Assembly: GCF_019145475.1 (NCBI RefSeq)
Contig: NZ_JAHTKI010000010.1
Location: 1-64,000, forward strand
DNA: 64,000 nt
Direction: 5' to 3'
Source of the DNA: Pseudomonas botevensis
Lineage (GTDB): Bacteria > Pseudomonadota > Gammaproteobacteria > Pseudomonadales > Pseudomonadaceae
In this document: in pieces, positions 39,115 through 48,192 of the stretch
How the letters are laid out: the number at the start of each line of letters is the position of its first letter
Position numbering within the stretch: position 1 is the first letter of the stretch
Translations under genes and position numbers: made by a program
The notes under the pieces: model-generated
Databases searched by the model: none
Told to the model about the DNA's origin: nothing
The model's input: only the letters and a program-made list of their open reading frames with translations

Positions 39115-39213
39115 TATGCAAGTTACTGTTTTATCTACGGAACTTAACCGATTTTCGCCGGTCTTTAGCTACTTCGGACAAGGCCGTTTTCATAGGAAAA
39201 CGGCCTTTTTTGT
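39115..39213 (+). ncRNA. Candidate small RNA (P34-like position)
   Basis: A perfect terminator (AAGGCCGTTTTC and GAAAACGGCCTT followed by T6, ending about 39212) has its T-tract only on the plus strand. No plus-strand gene precedes it, since both flanking genes are on the minus strand. A -10-like TATACAAT lies near 39107-39114, giving a transcript of roughly 90-100 bases. As I recall, PAO1 carries the annotated sRNA P34 (PA5181.1) downstream of the orthologous FdhF-like gene PA5181, which supports this call. The 5' end is a guess. Confidence 0.55.
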
Positions 39214-39264
39214 GGGCGATTGAAAAGTGAAGCGGGCAAGAAATGTGTTGGTTGAGCCGGTGTT

Positions 39265-39327
39265 TTCGCGGGTAAGCCCGCCCCCACAAGTACGGCGGTA
39301 TCCTGTGGGAGCGGGCTTGCTCGCGAA
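39265..39327. repeat. Inverted REP pair (REPIN)
   Basis: TTCGCGGGTAAGCCCGCCCC followed by CACA (39265-39288) and TGTGGGAGCGGGCTTGCTCG followed by CGAA (39304-39327) are two REPs in opposite orientation 15 bases apart. This is the classical REP doublet, placed just after the oxidoreductase gene. Confidence 0.8.
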
Positions 39328-39348
39328 GGGGTTACTGCAGACGCTCGA

Positions 39349-41697
39349 TCAAGCCGTCTGAGCCATGATCAAACCTGTTTCACTCGCTGCTTCCAGGCGG
39401 ATCGCAATGAACTTCGACGTCGGTGTATGGCTGCCATCGCCGACACTTTCCAGTGGCACCAGCGGGTTCACTTCCGGGTAGTAAGCCGCTGCCTGGCCCG
39501 CCGGAATATCAAATGCGAGCAGGGTGAAGCCCTTCACCCGACGCTCGCGGCCGTCGTCCCACAGCGACACGATGTCGGCCTTCTGCCCGGGGCGGAAGCC
39601 CAGACGGATGATGTCGGCCTCGTTGGCGAACAACACGTCGCGCTGACCCTTCACCCCGCGATAACGGTCGTCGAGGCCATAGATCGTGGTGTTGTACTGG
39701 TCGTGGGAGCGCATCGATTGCAGGATCAGGTCCGGCAGTTTGCCGGTGGCGCGGGTGCGTTCGTGCAGCAGATCCCGTGGCAGGGCGTTGGCCTTGAAGT
39801 TGGCGCGGCCCGAGGTGGTGTTCCACTTGCGCGCACCGGCGGTGTTGCCGAGGTAGAAGCCGCCCGGATTCTTGACCTTCTCGTTGAAGTCCTTGAAGGC
39901 CGGAATGGTGTCGGCGATCAGTTCGCGGATGCGGCGGTAGTCGGCCACCAGCCAGTTCCAGTCCACCGGTTGGCTGCCCAGGGTCGCGGCAGCAATGCCG
40001 GCCAGGATCGCCGGTTCCGAGCGCATCTGGTTCGACAGCGGCTGCAACTGGCCATTGGAGGCGTGCACCATGCTGAACGAGTCTTCCACGGTGACGGCCT
40101 GCGGGCCTTCGCTCTGGACGTCGATGTCGGTACGACCCAGGCACGGCAGGATCAGCGCGTCCTTGCCATGGGCCAGGTGACTGCGGTTGAGCTTGGTGCT
40201 GATCTGCACGGTCAGGTCGCAGTTCTGCAGAGCCTGGAACGTGCGCGGGCTGTCCGGCGTGGCCTGAGCGAAGTTGCCGCCCAGTCCGATGAAGACTTTG
40301 GCGCGCCCTTCGGCCATCGCGTGAATCGCTTCGACCACGTTGTGGCCGTTGTGGCGCGGCACCTTGAACTGGAAACGGCGCTCCAGAGCGTCGAGGAACG
40401 CCACTGGCGGACGCTCGTTGATGCCCATGGTGCGGTCGCCCTGCACGTTACTGTGGCCGCGCACCGGGCACAGACCGGCGCCGGGTTTGCCGATGTTGCC
40501 GCGCAGCAGCATCAGGTTGGCGATTTCCTGAATGGTCGGCACCGAATGCCGATGCTGGGTGATGCCCATGGCCCAGCACATGATCACGTTCTTGCCTTTG
40601 GCGTACATGCGCGCCGCTTGCTCGATTTCCACCAGGCTCAGGCCGGATTGCGAGACGATCTGCTCCCATGGGGTGTCGTCGACCACGCCCAGGTATTCCA
40701 GCACGTTGACGCTGTGCTCATTGAGGAAGTCGTGATCGAACACCGCCGGGGCACCGGCCTTCTGCGCATCGCGTTCCCATTGCAGCAGGAACTTGGCCAT
40801 GCCGCGCAACACCGCCATGTCGCCGCCCAGCGCAGGGCGGAAATACGCGGTGTTGGTCGGCTTGTCGCCGTTGGTGAGCATTTCGATCGGGTGCTGCGGG
40901 TGCTGGAAGCGTTCCAGGCCGCGCTCCTTGAGCGGGTTGATGCAGACCACCTGGGCGCCGCGTTTCACTGCTTCACGCAGCGGTTCGAGCATCCGTGGGT
41001 GGTTGGTGCCGGGGTTCTGGCCCCAGACGAAAATGGCGTCGGCGTGTTCGAAATCGTCGAAGGTCACGGTGCCTTTGCCCACGCCGACACTCTGCGCCAG
41101 CGCCACACCGCTGGCCTCGTGGCACATGTTCGAGCAGTCGGGGAAGTTGTTGGTGCCGTAGGCGCGCACGAATAACTGATAGAGATACGCCGCTTCGTTG
41201 CTGGCACGACCGGAGGTGTAGAACTCGGCCTGATCCGGGCTCGACAGACCTTTGAGATGCTTGCCGATCATGGCGAACGCGTCTTCCCAGCTGATCGGCT
41301 TGTAGCGATCGGTTTCGGCGTCATAGACCATCGGCTCGGTCAGGCGACCCTGATATTCGAGCCAGTAGTCGCTCTGTTCCAGCAGCGAGGTGACGCTGTG
41401 TCTGGCAAAGAATCTGGCATCCACCCGCCGCTTGGTCGCTTCCCAGTTCACCGCTTTGGCGCCGTTCTCGCAGAACTTGACCATGCCGCTTTCCGGCGAG
41501 TCGCCCCAGGCGCAACCAGGGCAGTCGAAGCCGCCGTTCTGGTTGGTCTTGAGCATCATGCGCAGGTTTTTCAGCGCGTTGTCGCTGGTCAACCAGGCCT
41601 GGGCCACGCTGATCAGGGCGCCCCAGCCACCGGCTGCGCCTTTATAAGGCTTGTAGCGTGGGACGGGAGTCTGGTCGGCTTGATTGTGTTGGCTCAC
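39349..41697 (-). CDS. FdhF/YdeP-family molybdopterin oxidoreductase
   Basis: A 782-residue molybdenum enzyme resembling formate dehydrogenase alpha subunits. Near the N-terminus GGFDCPGCAWGD and FCENGAK give a cysteine set. Molybdopterin-domain stretches include FYTSGRASNEAAYLYQLFVR and GQNPGTNHPRML. There is no selenocysteine. The YdeP group is linked to acid resistance in E. coli, but its substrate is unsettled. The start is GTG within a GTGA overlap with the fdhD stop, so the sulfurtransferase FdhD, needed to activate such enzymes, is translationally coupled. Confidence 0.88.
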   Translation of the reverse strand: MSQHNQADQTPVPRYKPYKGAAGGWGALISVAQAWLTSDNALKNLRMMLKTNQNGGFDCPGCAWGDSPESGMVKFCENGAKAVNWEATKRRVDARFFARHSVTSLLEQSDYWLEYQGRLTEPMVYDAETDRYKPISWEDAFAMIGKHLKGLSSPDQAEFYTSGRASNEAAYLYQLFVRAYGTNNFPDCSNMCHEASGVALAQSVGVGKGTVTFDDFEHADAIFVWGQNPGTNHPRMLEPLREAVKRGAQVVCINPLKERGLERFQHPQHPIEMLTNGDKPTNTAYFRPALGGDMAVLRGMAKFLLQWERDAQKAGAPAVFDHDFLNEHSVNVLEYLGVVDDTPWEQIVSQSGLSLVEIEQAARMYAKGKNVIMCWAMGITQHRHSVPTIQEIANLMLLRGNIGKPGAGLCPVRGHSNVQGDRTMGINERPPVAFLDALERRFQFKVPRHNGHNVVEAIHAMAEGRAKVFIGLGGNFAQATPDSPRTFQALQNCDLTVQISTKLNRSHLAHGKDALILPCLGRTDIDVQSEGPQAVTVEDSFSMVHASNGQLQPLSNQMRSEPAILAGIAAATLGSQPVDWNWLVADYRRIRELIADTIPAFKDFNEKVKNPGGFYLGNTAGARKWNTTSGRANFKANALPRDLLHERTRATGKLPDLILQSMRSHDQYNTTIYGLDDRYRGVKGQRDVLFANEADIIRLGFRPGQKADIVSLWDDGRERRVKGFTLLAFDIPAGQAAAYYPEVNPLVPLESVGDGSHTPTSKFIAIRLEAASETGLIMAQTA

Positions 41698-42533
41698 GAG
41701 TGTTTCTCCATCGCTGGGCTATACACCCGCGGCGCGTTCTTCTGCGGCAGGTGGATGAGATTGAGGTTGTGACGACGAGCCCACTGCACGGCAAGGCCGG
41801 TGGGCGCGGACAGGCTGACCAGGGTCTGGATGCCGGCGCGCAGGACTTTCTGGATCAATTCGAGGCTGCAACGGCTGGTGACAATCGCCAGGCCGCCGTG
41901 GGTGGAAATCTTCTGCCGGATCAGCCCGCCGATCAGTTTGTCGAGGGCGTTGTGCCGGCCGATGTCTTCGCGGCCCAGCCGCAGTTCGCCGCTGGCGTCC
42001 ATGAACACTGCCGCGTGTACTGCACCGCAATGCTGGCCCAGTGGCTGGAACGCGCCGATGCGCTGGCGCAGGCCGTCGAGCCATTGCGCGGGCGGCAAAG
42101 GCGCGCCGGGCAGTACCTTGAGATCGGGTAGCGCCTGTTCCACTGCTTCCACGCCGCACAATCCGCAACCGCTGGTGCCGGCCAATTGTCGACGTTGTTG
42201 CTTGAGGTTCCAGAAGGCGCGGTTGGCGATGGTCACTTGCGCATATTGCGCCGAGCCGGCACCGGTCAGTTGCAGGTCGTAGATATCCGATGCGTCTTCG
42301 ATGATGCCGCTGCCGAGGCTGAAGCCGACGATGAAGTCTTCCAGGTCGGTCGGGGTCACCAGCATCACGGCCTGGCTGATGCCGTTGTAGGCGATCGCCA
42401 GCGCAACTTCCTCGGCGAGCGCGGTGCTGGACGATTCTTCAAGGGGAAGATCGCTGTAACTGTAGGTCTGGCTGGCGACGGGCGCGGCCGTTTCAACAGC
42501 AGGCGCCGCGCAGACAGGGTGCTTGGCGTTCAT
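41694..42533 (-). CDS. fdhD: Formate dehydrogenase accessory sulfurtransferase FdhD
   Basis: A 279-residue protein that passes sulfur from IscS to the molybdenum cofactor. The active CxxC lies in TSGCGLCGVEAVEQA (about residues 119-133). GREDIGRHNALDKLIGG and IVTSRCSLELIQKV are family marks. The start MNAKHPVCAAPAVE is an ATG. It overlaps the oxidoreductase gene by 4 bases. Confidence 0.93.
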   Translation of the reverse strand: MNAKHPVCAAPAVETAAPVASQTYSYSDLPLEESSSTALAEEVALAIAYNGISQAVMLVTPTDLEDFIVGFSLGSGIIEDASDIYDLQLTGAGSAQYAQVTIANRAFWNLKQQRRQLAGTSGCGLCGVEAVEQALPDLKVLPGAPLPPAQWLDGLRQRIGAFQPLGQHCGAVHAAVFMDASGELRLGREDIGRHNALDKLIGGLIRQKISTHGGLAIVTSRCSLELIQKVLRAGIQTLVSLSAPTGLAVQWARRHNLNLIHLPQKNAPRVYSPAMEKHS

Positions 42534-42625
42534 GGCATCACCGACGGACTGATCAGCTATAAGCCTAGGCGCGGCAAGTTGTCGCGTCTAATCGCTAATC
42601 TCGATCTTCCGATAGATGCTGTCGA

Positions 42626-43513
42626 TCAAGACTCGGCTGGTGATTTCTGATACAGCGCGAAGCAGGCTTCGGCCAGCGCCGAGCGCGGTGCGCCACGACG
42701 CATGATCAGGCCCAGTCTGGCGAGGGTCTGGGCATGTTCGATCGGTTGCAGGCGCAAATTGTCGGTGAGGGTTTCCAGCCCACCGTCCAGCGGCATCACC
42801 GCGCAACACAGCCCGCCATGCACCGCTTGCAGCAATTGATGAACGGCATCGGTTTGCAGCAACGGCTGCGGTGTCAGGCCACGGCTGTGGAAGTTGTGGT
42901 CGATGGACTGGCGAAAGTGCATGCCGCTGGTGAGCATGCCCAGCGGCAGTTCGATCAGCGACTCCCAACTCAGCGGCGCCTCGCCAAAACTGAAGAAACG
43001 CTGGTCATAGAGCAGGCCCATGCGGGTTTCGCTGAACGCCAGGGACTCGAAGCGTTCGCCGTCGAGACGATCCAGATAAGACACTCCAAGGTCGATGCGG
43101 TTGTTCGCCAGTTGCTCCAGCATCTGGTCCGAACTCAGTGATGACAGTTCGAAGCGCAGATTCGGGTGCTGGGCATGCAGGCGCTGCATCAGCGGCAGTG
43201 CATCGAAACTCGATAGTGGCACCACCCCCAGGCGCAACGTACCGATCAGGTTGCCGCGACACGCCGCCGCTTCCGCCTGCAAGCCATCGTAGGCCGCCAG
43301 CACCGTGCGCGCCCAGGCCAGCACCCGCTCACCCGGCGCAGTGAACCCTTCGAAGCGCTGGCCACGGTTGACCAGCGGCAGATCCAGTTCTTCTTCAAGG
43401 CTGCGCAAACGCATCGACAGCGTCGGCTGGGTGATGTGGCAGCGCGCGGCGGCCTGGCCGAAATGGCGGGTTTCGTCGAGGGCGATGAGGAATTTCAGCT
43501 GCTTGATGTCCAT
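42626..43513 (-). CDS. LysR-family regulator next to fdhD
   Basis: A 295-residue LysR protein. The N-terminal HTH reads FGQAAARCHITQPTLSMRLR (about residues 18-37), followed by an inducer-binding domain. It is on the same strand upstream of fdhD and the oxidoreductase. This linkage is also known to me from PAO1 (PA5179-PA5181), so it may control them. OxyR-like cysteines are not obvious in the expected positions. Confidence 0.87.
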   Translation of the reverse strand: MDIKQLKFLIALDETRHFGQAAARCHITQPTLSMRLRSLEEELDLPLVNRGQRFEGFTAPGERVLAWARTVLAAYDGLQAEAAACRGNLIGTLRLGVVPLSSFDALPLMQRLHAQHPNLRFELSSLSSDQMLEQLANNRIDLGVSYLDRLDGERFESLAFSETRMGLLYDQRFFSFGEAPLSWESLIELPLGMLTSGMHFRQSIDHNFHSRGLTPQPLLQTDAVHQLLQAVHGGLCCAVMPLDGGLETLTDNLRLQPIEHAQTLARLGLIMRRGAPRSALAEACFALYQKSPAES

Positions 43514-43651
43514 CTTCGCTCCGGGGCGCAGGCAAGGGGTGGACGATTCTAACGCCTGTGTGGGGGCAGGGTCATTGGTCGGGCTGGAACCGGGAGTGTG
43601 CAGCGTGGTCTAGGCTTGGGCGTCTGGAACCCAAATCAAGGAGTGTGCGCC

Positions 43652-44092
43652 ATGAGTCTTTTGAGCTTTGTGAAAGAAGCCGGTGAAAAACTGATCGATC
43701 TGCTGACCCCCGGCAACGCCAATGCTGGCGAGCAATTGAAGGAACATATCGCCAAGGTCGGCCTGGGCAATCCGAACGTCCAGGCGACGGTGGATGGCGA
43801 CAAGGTGACGGTCACCGGTGAAGTGGCGAGCCAGGAAGAGAAAGAGAAGATTCTGCTGGCGGTGGGCAACATTGCCGGGGTTGGCAGCGTTGACGATCAG
43901 ATCACCGTGACCGGTCCGGTGGCGGCCGCCGCGCGTTTTGTCACGGTGAAGAAGGGCGACACCCTCAGCGCGATCTCCAAAGAGGTGTATGGCGACGCCA
44001 ACAAGTACAACAAGATTTTCGAGGCCAACAAACCGCTGTTGTCGCACCCGGACAAGATCTATCCGGGTCAGGTGTTGCGCATTCCCGAGTAA
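43652..44092 (+). CDS. lysM: BON-LysM protein (YgaU/Kbp-like)
   Basis: A 146-residue protein without a signal peptide. A BON domain (about residues 23-88, [18 protein letters not shown]) precedes a C-terminal LysM (about 96-145, [20 protein letters not shown]). The E. coli homologue YgaU/Kbp is a cytoplasmic potassium-binding protein; the common label 'peptidoglycan-binding' rests on LysM alone. The start [14 protein letters not shown] follows AAGGAGTGTG. Confidence 0.9.
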   Translation: MSLLSFVKEAGEKLIDLLTPGNANAGEQLKEHIAKVGLGNPNVQATVDGDKVTVTGEVASQEEKEKILLAVGNIAGVGSVDDQITVTGPVAAAARFVTVKKGDTLSAISKEVYGDANKYNKIFEANKPLLSHPDKIYPGQVLRIPE

Positions 44093-44137
44093 CGCATGAC
44101 CGCTGTGGCGCGGGGACAGGTCCCTGCGCCACCGCAT

Positions 44138-44800
44138 TCAGAGACCGGCGATCAGTTCCCGGTAATCCTCGACCGCCGCAAACTCGGCGGTGTCCTTTGG
44201 CCCTTTGCGGCTGTCCGGTTCCTTTACGGCCAACAGATGCGCCACACCGAAATTCCGCGCGCTGCGCAGGATCGGCAACGTGTCGTCGATGAACAGGCTG
44301 CGCGCCGGATCGAAACCGATGTCGGCCTGCAAGGCCTCCCAGAATTGCGGGTTTTCCTTGGGGAAGCCGTAGTCATGTGAGCTGATCAGCCGTTCGAAGT
44401 ACGGCGCCAGCTCGACCCGTTCCAGTTTCAGCGACAACGAATCACGGTGCGCATTGGTGATCATGATGACCCGTTTGCCGGCGCGCTTGATCGCTTCCAG
44501 AAACGTATCGGCATCCGCGCGCAGGGCGATCAGGTGCGCGGTTTCCAGCTTCAGCTCGCGCACCGACAGCTTCAGTTCAGTACTCCAGAAGTCCAGGCAA
44601 TACCATTGCAACTGGCCGGCGTGGCGCTCGAACAGCGGCTGCAATTCCATTTCCGCCATGGCCCGACTGACACCGTGCAGTTCGGCGTAGCGCTGGGGCA
44701 GGTGTTCCAGCCAGAAGTGGTTGTCGAAGTGCAGATCCAGCAGCGTGCCGTCCATGTCCAGCAGAACGGTATCAATGTCGGACCATGGTAATGAAGGCAT
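44138..44800 (-). CDS. yrfG: GMP/IMP nucleotidase, HAD family
   Basis: A 220-residue HAD hydrolase. Motif I is LLDMDGTLLDL (about residues 13-23), motif II ITNAH, and motif III KENPQFWEAL with FIDDTLPIL. Matches the YrfG family, which dephosphorylates purine nucleotides. Divergent from nudE, as in PAO1. Confidence 0.87.
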   Translation of the reverse strand: MPSLPWSDIDTVLLDMDGTLLDLHFDNHFWLEHLPQRYAELHGVSRAMAEMELQPLFERHAGQLQWYCLDFWSTELKLSVRELKLETAHLIALRADADTFLEAIKRAGKRVIMITNAHRDSLSLKLERVELAPYFERLISSHDYGFPKENPQFWEALQADIGFDPARSLFIDDTLPILRSARNFGVAHLLAVKEPDSRKGPKDTAEFAAVEDYRELIAGL

Positions 44801-44888
44801 GGCAACGTCTCGAGCGGTAGAAGGATATCCGACGCAAACAATCGGAAAAGCCGCGTTATAGTAGCGCGTTCACGCCAAGGAGCTTTGC

Positions 44889-45452
44889 ATGCGCCAGAAA
44901 CCCACCGTACTCGCCCGGGAAATCGTCGCCACCAGTCGTCTGTTCTGTGTCGAGGAACTGAAACTGCGTTTTTCCAACGGCGTGGAGCGTACTTACGAGC
45001 GGCTGGTCGGCAAGGGTGCCGGTTACGGCGCGGTGATGATCGTGGCGATGCTCGATGCCGAGCATGCGGTATTGGTCGAGGAGTACTGCGGCGGTACTGA
45101 TGAGTACGAAATGTCGCTGCCCAAGGGTTTGATCGAACCCGGCGAAGATGTGCTGGCGGCGGCCGAGCGCGAGCTCAAGGAAGAGGCCGGTTACGGCGCC
45201 CGGCAACTGGAGCACCTGACCGAGTTGTCGTTGTCCCCGGGCTACATGAGCCAGAAGATCCAGGTGGTGCTGGCCACCGATCTGTATGAGGAACGCCTGG
45301 AGGGCGACGAGCCCGAGCCGATGCGGGTCGACAAGGTCAACCTGCGCGATCTTTCGGCATTGGCGCAAAATCCGCAATTTTCCGAAGGTCGCGCCCTGGC
45401 GGCGTTGTATCTGACCCGCGATCTGCTGACCCAGCGTGGTTTTTTTCAATGA
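44889..45452 (+). CDS. nudE: ADP compounds hydrolase NudE
   Basis: A 187-residue Nudix hydrolase. The Nudix box runs from GLIEPGEDVLAAAERELKEE to AGYG (about residues 80-102). It cleaves ADP-ribose, Ap3A and NADH. The ATG follows CAAGGAGC. Its stop overlaps the cysQ start. Confidence 0.92.
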   Translation: MRQKPTVLAREIVATSRLFCVEELKLRFSNGVERTYERLVGKGAGYGAVMIVAMLDAEHAVLVEEYCGGTDEYEMSLPKGLIEPGEDVLAAAERELKEEAGYGARQLEHLTELSLSPGYMSQKIQVVLATDLYEERLEGDEPEPMRVDKVNLRDLSALAQNPQFSEGRALAALYLTRDLLTQRGFFQ

Positions 45453-46294
45453 TGAGTGAGATGTCGATGAATTTTTCCCATCCGATGATGGCGCCAGTGG
45501 TTGAGCTGGCATTGCAGGCTGGCGAAGTGATTTTGCCGTTCTGGCGTTCCGGGGTTGAAGTCACGGCCAAGTCCGACGATTCGCCGGTGACCGCAGCGGA
45601 CCTGGCCGCACATCATGTGATTGTGGCGGGATTGAAAACGCTGGATCCGAGCATTCCGGTGCTGTCCGAGGAAGACGCCGACATTCCCCAGGCTGTGCGC
45701 GCCGGATGGCAGCGCTGGTGGCTGGTGGACCCGCTGGATGGCACCAAGGAGTTCATCAACGGCAGCGAAGAGTTCACCGTCAACATTGCCCTGATCGAAA
45801 ACGGTCAGGTGGTGTTTGGCGTGGTATCGATGCCGACCAGTGGACGCTTTTACGTCGGCGGCGCCGGGTTGGGTGCCTGGCGTGGCGACAAGGGCGCGAC
45901 GCCGGTGGCGATTCAGGTACGTGACGTGCCAGCACCGGGCGAGGCGTTCACCGTGGTTGCCAGCCGTCGCCATTCGAGTCCGGAGCAGGAGCGTCTGTTG
46001 GCGGGGTTGAGCGCCAGTCTGGGCGAGCTGCAACTGGCGAACATCGGCAGTTCGTTGAAGTTTTGTCTGTTGGCCGAAGGTGCGGCGGATTGCTACCCGC
46101 GACTGGCGCCGACCTCGCAGTGGGACACTGCTGCCGCGCAGGGCGTGCTGGAGGGGGCAGGCGGTGAGGTGCTGGACCTGAGTGGCGATGCGTTCTGCTA
46201 TCCGGCGCGGGAGTCGTTGTTGAACACGTACTTCCTGGCGCTGCCGGCGAAGGCGGCGTGGCGTTCGAGATTGCTGGAACTGGCCCGGGGTTAA
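45449..46294 (+). CDS. cysQ: 3'(2'),5'-bisphosphate nucleotidase CysQ
   Basis: About 281 residues of the inositol-monophosphatase fold. The metal sites are in LSEEDAD and WWLVDPLDGTKEFI. It removes phosphoadenosine phosphate (PAP) made during sulfate assimilation. Four in-frame ATGs lie within the first 7 codons (45449, 45452, 45461, 45467) and the ribosome binding sites are weak. Homologues usually begin close to MNFSHPMMAPV, so the true start may be 45461 or 45467. It is coupled to nudE. Confidence 0.9.
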   Translation: MMSEMSMNFSHPMMAPVVELALQAGEVILPFWRSGVEVTAKSDDSPVTAADLAAHHVIVAGLKTLDPSIPVLSEEDADIPQAVRAGWQRWWLVDPLDGTKEFINGSEEFTVNIALIENGQVVFGVVSMPTSGRFYVGGAGLGAWRGDKGATPVAIQVRDVPAPGEAFTVVASRRHSSPEQERLLAGLSASLGELQLANIGSSLKFCLLAEGAADCYPRLAPTSQWDTAAAQGVLEGAGGEVLDLSGDAFCYPARESLLNTYFLALPAKAAWRSRLLELARG

Positions 46295-46307
46295 GAGGCT
46301 TTTGATG

Positions 46308-46763
46308 TCAGCGGTGCAAGACGTACTGCCCGCTGAACATCACTGCTTCCTCATCACTTCCCGCGTTGACAATCCGCGTATGCAGCGTCAACCGCGCCCG
46401 TCCATAACGCTGGTACATCGCCAGAAACTTCTTCCACACCGCTGCATCCGGTGCCGGGCAAATTGCTGTGGCATCACCGGTCACGGGCAACGGGTAACTG
46501 ATCTGCCCCTCCTGGATCACGATATGCCCGTCTTCGATGCCTTCTTCCTTCAGGCGCAAATGCAGCCAGCCCCAGCCCGCCAGCACCGCGCCGCAGTACA
46601 GACTGCCGCCGAACATGGTGCTCTTGTGGTTGACGTTGGCCTCGAGCGGCAAGTGCAGGCGCAGTTGCTGTGCATGCCAGTCGAGCACCTTGAGGCCCAT
46701 GTCCCGGGTGAGGGGAATGTCGTGATGCAGGACGGATTCCAGATAACGACTGTCGTGCTTCAT
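46308..46763 (-). CDS. YiiD C-terminal-type thioesterase
   Basis: A 151-residue hotdog-like protein starting MKHDSRYLESVL (ATG 46763, behind AAGAGG). ANVNHKSTMFGGSLYCGAVL (about residues 42-61) is the family core seen in the YiiD C-terminal domain, which may act on acyl thioesters. Convergent with cysQ (13-base gap) and 40 bases after dctD. Substrate unknown. Confidence 0.8.
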   Translation of the reverse strand: MKHDSRYLESVLHHDIPLTRDMGLKVLDWHAQQLRLHLPLEANVNHKSTMFGGSLYCGAVLAGWGWLHLRLKEEGIEDGHIVIQEGQISYPLPVTGDATAICPAPDAAVWKKFLAMYQRYGRARLTLHTRIVNAGSDEEAVMFSGQYVLHR

Positions 46764-46803
46764 GCCCGGGCCTCTTGTTGAAGAAGGTTGAATTGACCGT
46801 GGT

Positions 46804-48192
46804 TCATTCGGATTCGTCGGCATGACTGCCGCTGTCGGCGAAGTTCAAGCCGTGTTTGCGCAGTTTGTCGTGCAGGGTCTTGCGCGGAATGCCCAGAGCC
46901 TCGGCGAGGCTGCGAACCGAGCTGTGCGGACGCGCCAGTTCGGCGGCGATCAGCGATTTCTCGAAGTTCTCCACCTGTTCGCTGAGGCCACCGCCGCTGA
47001 CTTCGACCGTGGCGCCGCCATGGCTGTCGGGTTCAGTGTTGTCCAGCGCCAGCTCCAGACCGAGGGCGAAACGCTCTGCCGCGTTTTGCAATTCACGCAC
47101 ATTGCCCGGCCAGCTGTGGCGCAACAGTAACGCCCGTTGCGCCGGTTGCAGCGAGTTGGGCAGCAAGCCGTGGCGCTCGCTGGCTTCATCGGCGTAATGC
47201 TGGAACAGCACCAGTGCATCCTCGCCACGTTCGCGCAACGGCGGAATACGTAGCGGTGCGACGTTGAGGCGGTAGTACAAGTCGGCACGGAACCGGCCCT
47301 GATCGGCTGCCTGACGCAGGTCTTCCTTGGTGGCGGCGATGACGCGGATGTCCAGCGGGATCAACTGATTGCCGCCGAGCCGCTCGACTACCCGCTCCTG
47401 CAACATGCGCAGCAGCTTCACCTGCACATCCAGACTCATGCTTTCGATTTCATCGAGGAACAGCGTGCCGCCGTTGGCGAATTCGAATTTGCCGATCCGG
47501 CGTTTCTGCGCGCCGGTGAAGGCGCCGGGTTCGTGGCCGAACAGCTCGCTTTCCACCACCGATTCGGCCAGTGCCCCGGCGTTGATCGCCACGAACGGGC
47601 CGTTGCGTCGGCTCGACAGATCGTGCAGGGCACGCGCGACCACCTCCTTGCCGGCGCCGGTTTCGCCGAGGATCAGCACGTCAGCCTTGGTCGCCGCCAG
47701 TGCACCGATTTGTTCACGCAGGCGCAGCATCGGGGCCGATTGCCCGACCAGTCGCGCGCTCAGTTCATTGCGATCGCTGAGGGCCATGCGCAGGCTGCGG
47801 TTGTCCAGCACCAGACGGCGCAGGGCCAGCGCCCGGCGTACGCTGTCGAGCAGGGCGTCACTGGCAAATGGTTTTTCCAGGAAGTCATAGGCACCGGCGC
47901 GCATCGCCTGCACCGCGAGGGGCACGTCGCCGTGGCCGGTGATCAGCAGCACCGGAAGTTCCGGATCCTGGGCGTGCAGTTGACCGAGCAGCTCCAGGCC
48001 GTCCATGCCCGGCATGCGGATATCGCTGACCACCACGCCCGGCCAGTCGCGCTCCAGTTGCCCGGCCAGCCCGGTGGCTTCGGACAACTGAAGGATTTTC
48101 AGGCCCGCCAGATCCAGGGTCTGACCGAGGGCCTGACGCAGGTGCGGATCGTCGTCGATCAACACCACCTGAATGCGATTGTCGATGGTCAT
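46804..48192 (-). CDS. dctD: C4-dicarboxylate response regulator DctD
   Basis: A 462-residue sigma-54 activator. The receiver domain has its phosphoacceptor in VVVSDIRMPGMDG. The AAA+ domain has Walker A GETGAGKE and the sigma-54 contact loop GAFTGA. The C-terminal Fis-type HTH reads SVRSLAEALGIPRKTLHDKL. It activates C4-dicarboxylate transport genes, none of which lie in this window. Its ATG overlaps the dctB stop by 4 bases. Its place beside rfbC matches PA5164-PA5166 as I recall. Confidence 0.9.
   Translation of the reverse strand: MTIDNRIQVVLIDDDPHLRQALGQTLDLAGLKILQLSEATGLAGQLERDWPGVVVSDIRMPGMDGLELLGQLHAQDPELPVLLITGHGDVPLAVQAMRAGAYDFLEKPFASDALLDSVRRALALRRLVLDNRSLRMALSDRNELSARLVGQSAPMLRLREQIGALAATKADVLILGETGAGKEVVARALHDLSSRRNGPFVAINAGALAESVVESELFGHEPGAFTGAQKRRIGKFEFANGGTLFLDEIESMSLDVQVKLLRMLQERVVERLGGNQLIPLDIRVIAATKEDLRQAADQGRFRADLYYRLNVAPLRIPPLRERGEDALVLFQHYADEASERHGLLPNSLQPAQRALLLRHSWPGNVRELQNAAERFALGLELALDNTEPDSHGGATVEVSGGGLSEQVENFEKSLIAAELARPHSSVRSLAEALGIPRKTLHDKLRKHGLNFADSGSHADESE

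Noticed and set aside
39265..39327. Possible CRISPR-like repeat cluster
   Set aside because: Only two copies in inverted orientation; this is a REP doublet, not an array of direct repeats with spacers.
39427..41175. 582-codon plus-strand open frame opposite the FdhF-like gene
   Set aside because: Shadow of a recognisable molybdoenzyme; no motif or start signal of its own.
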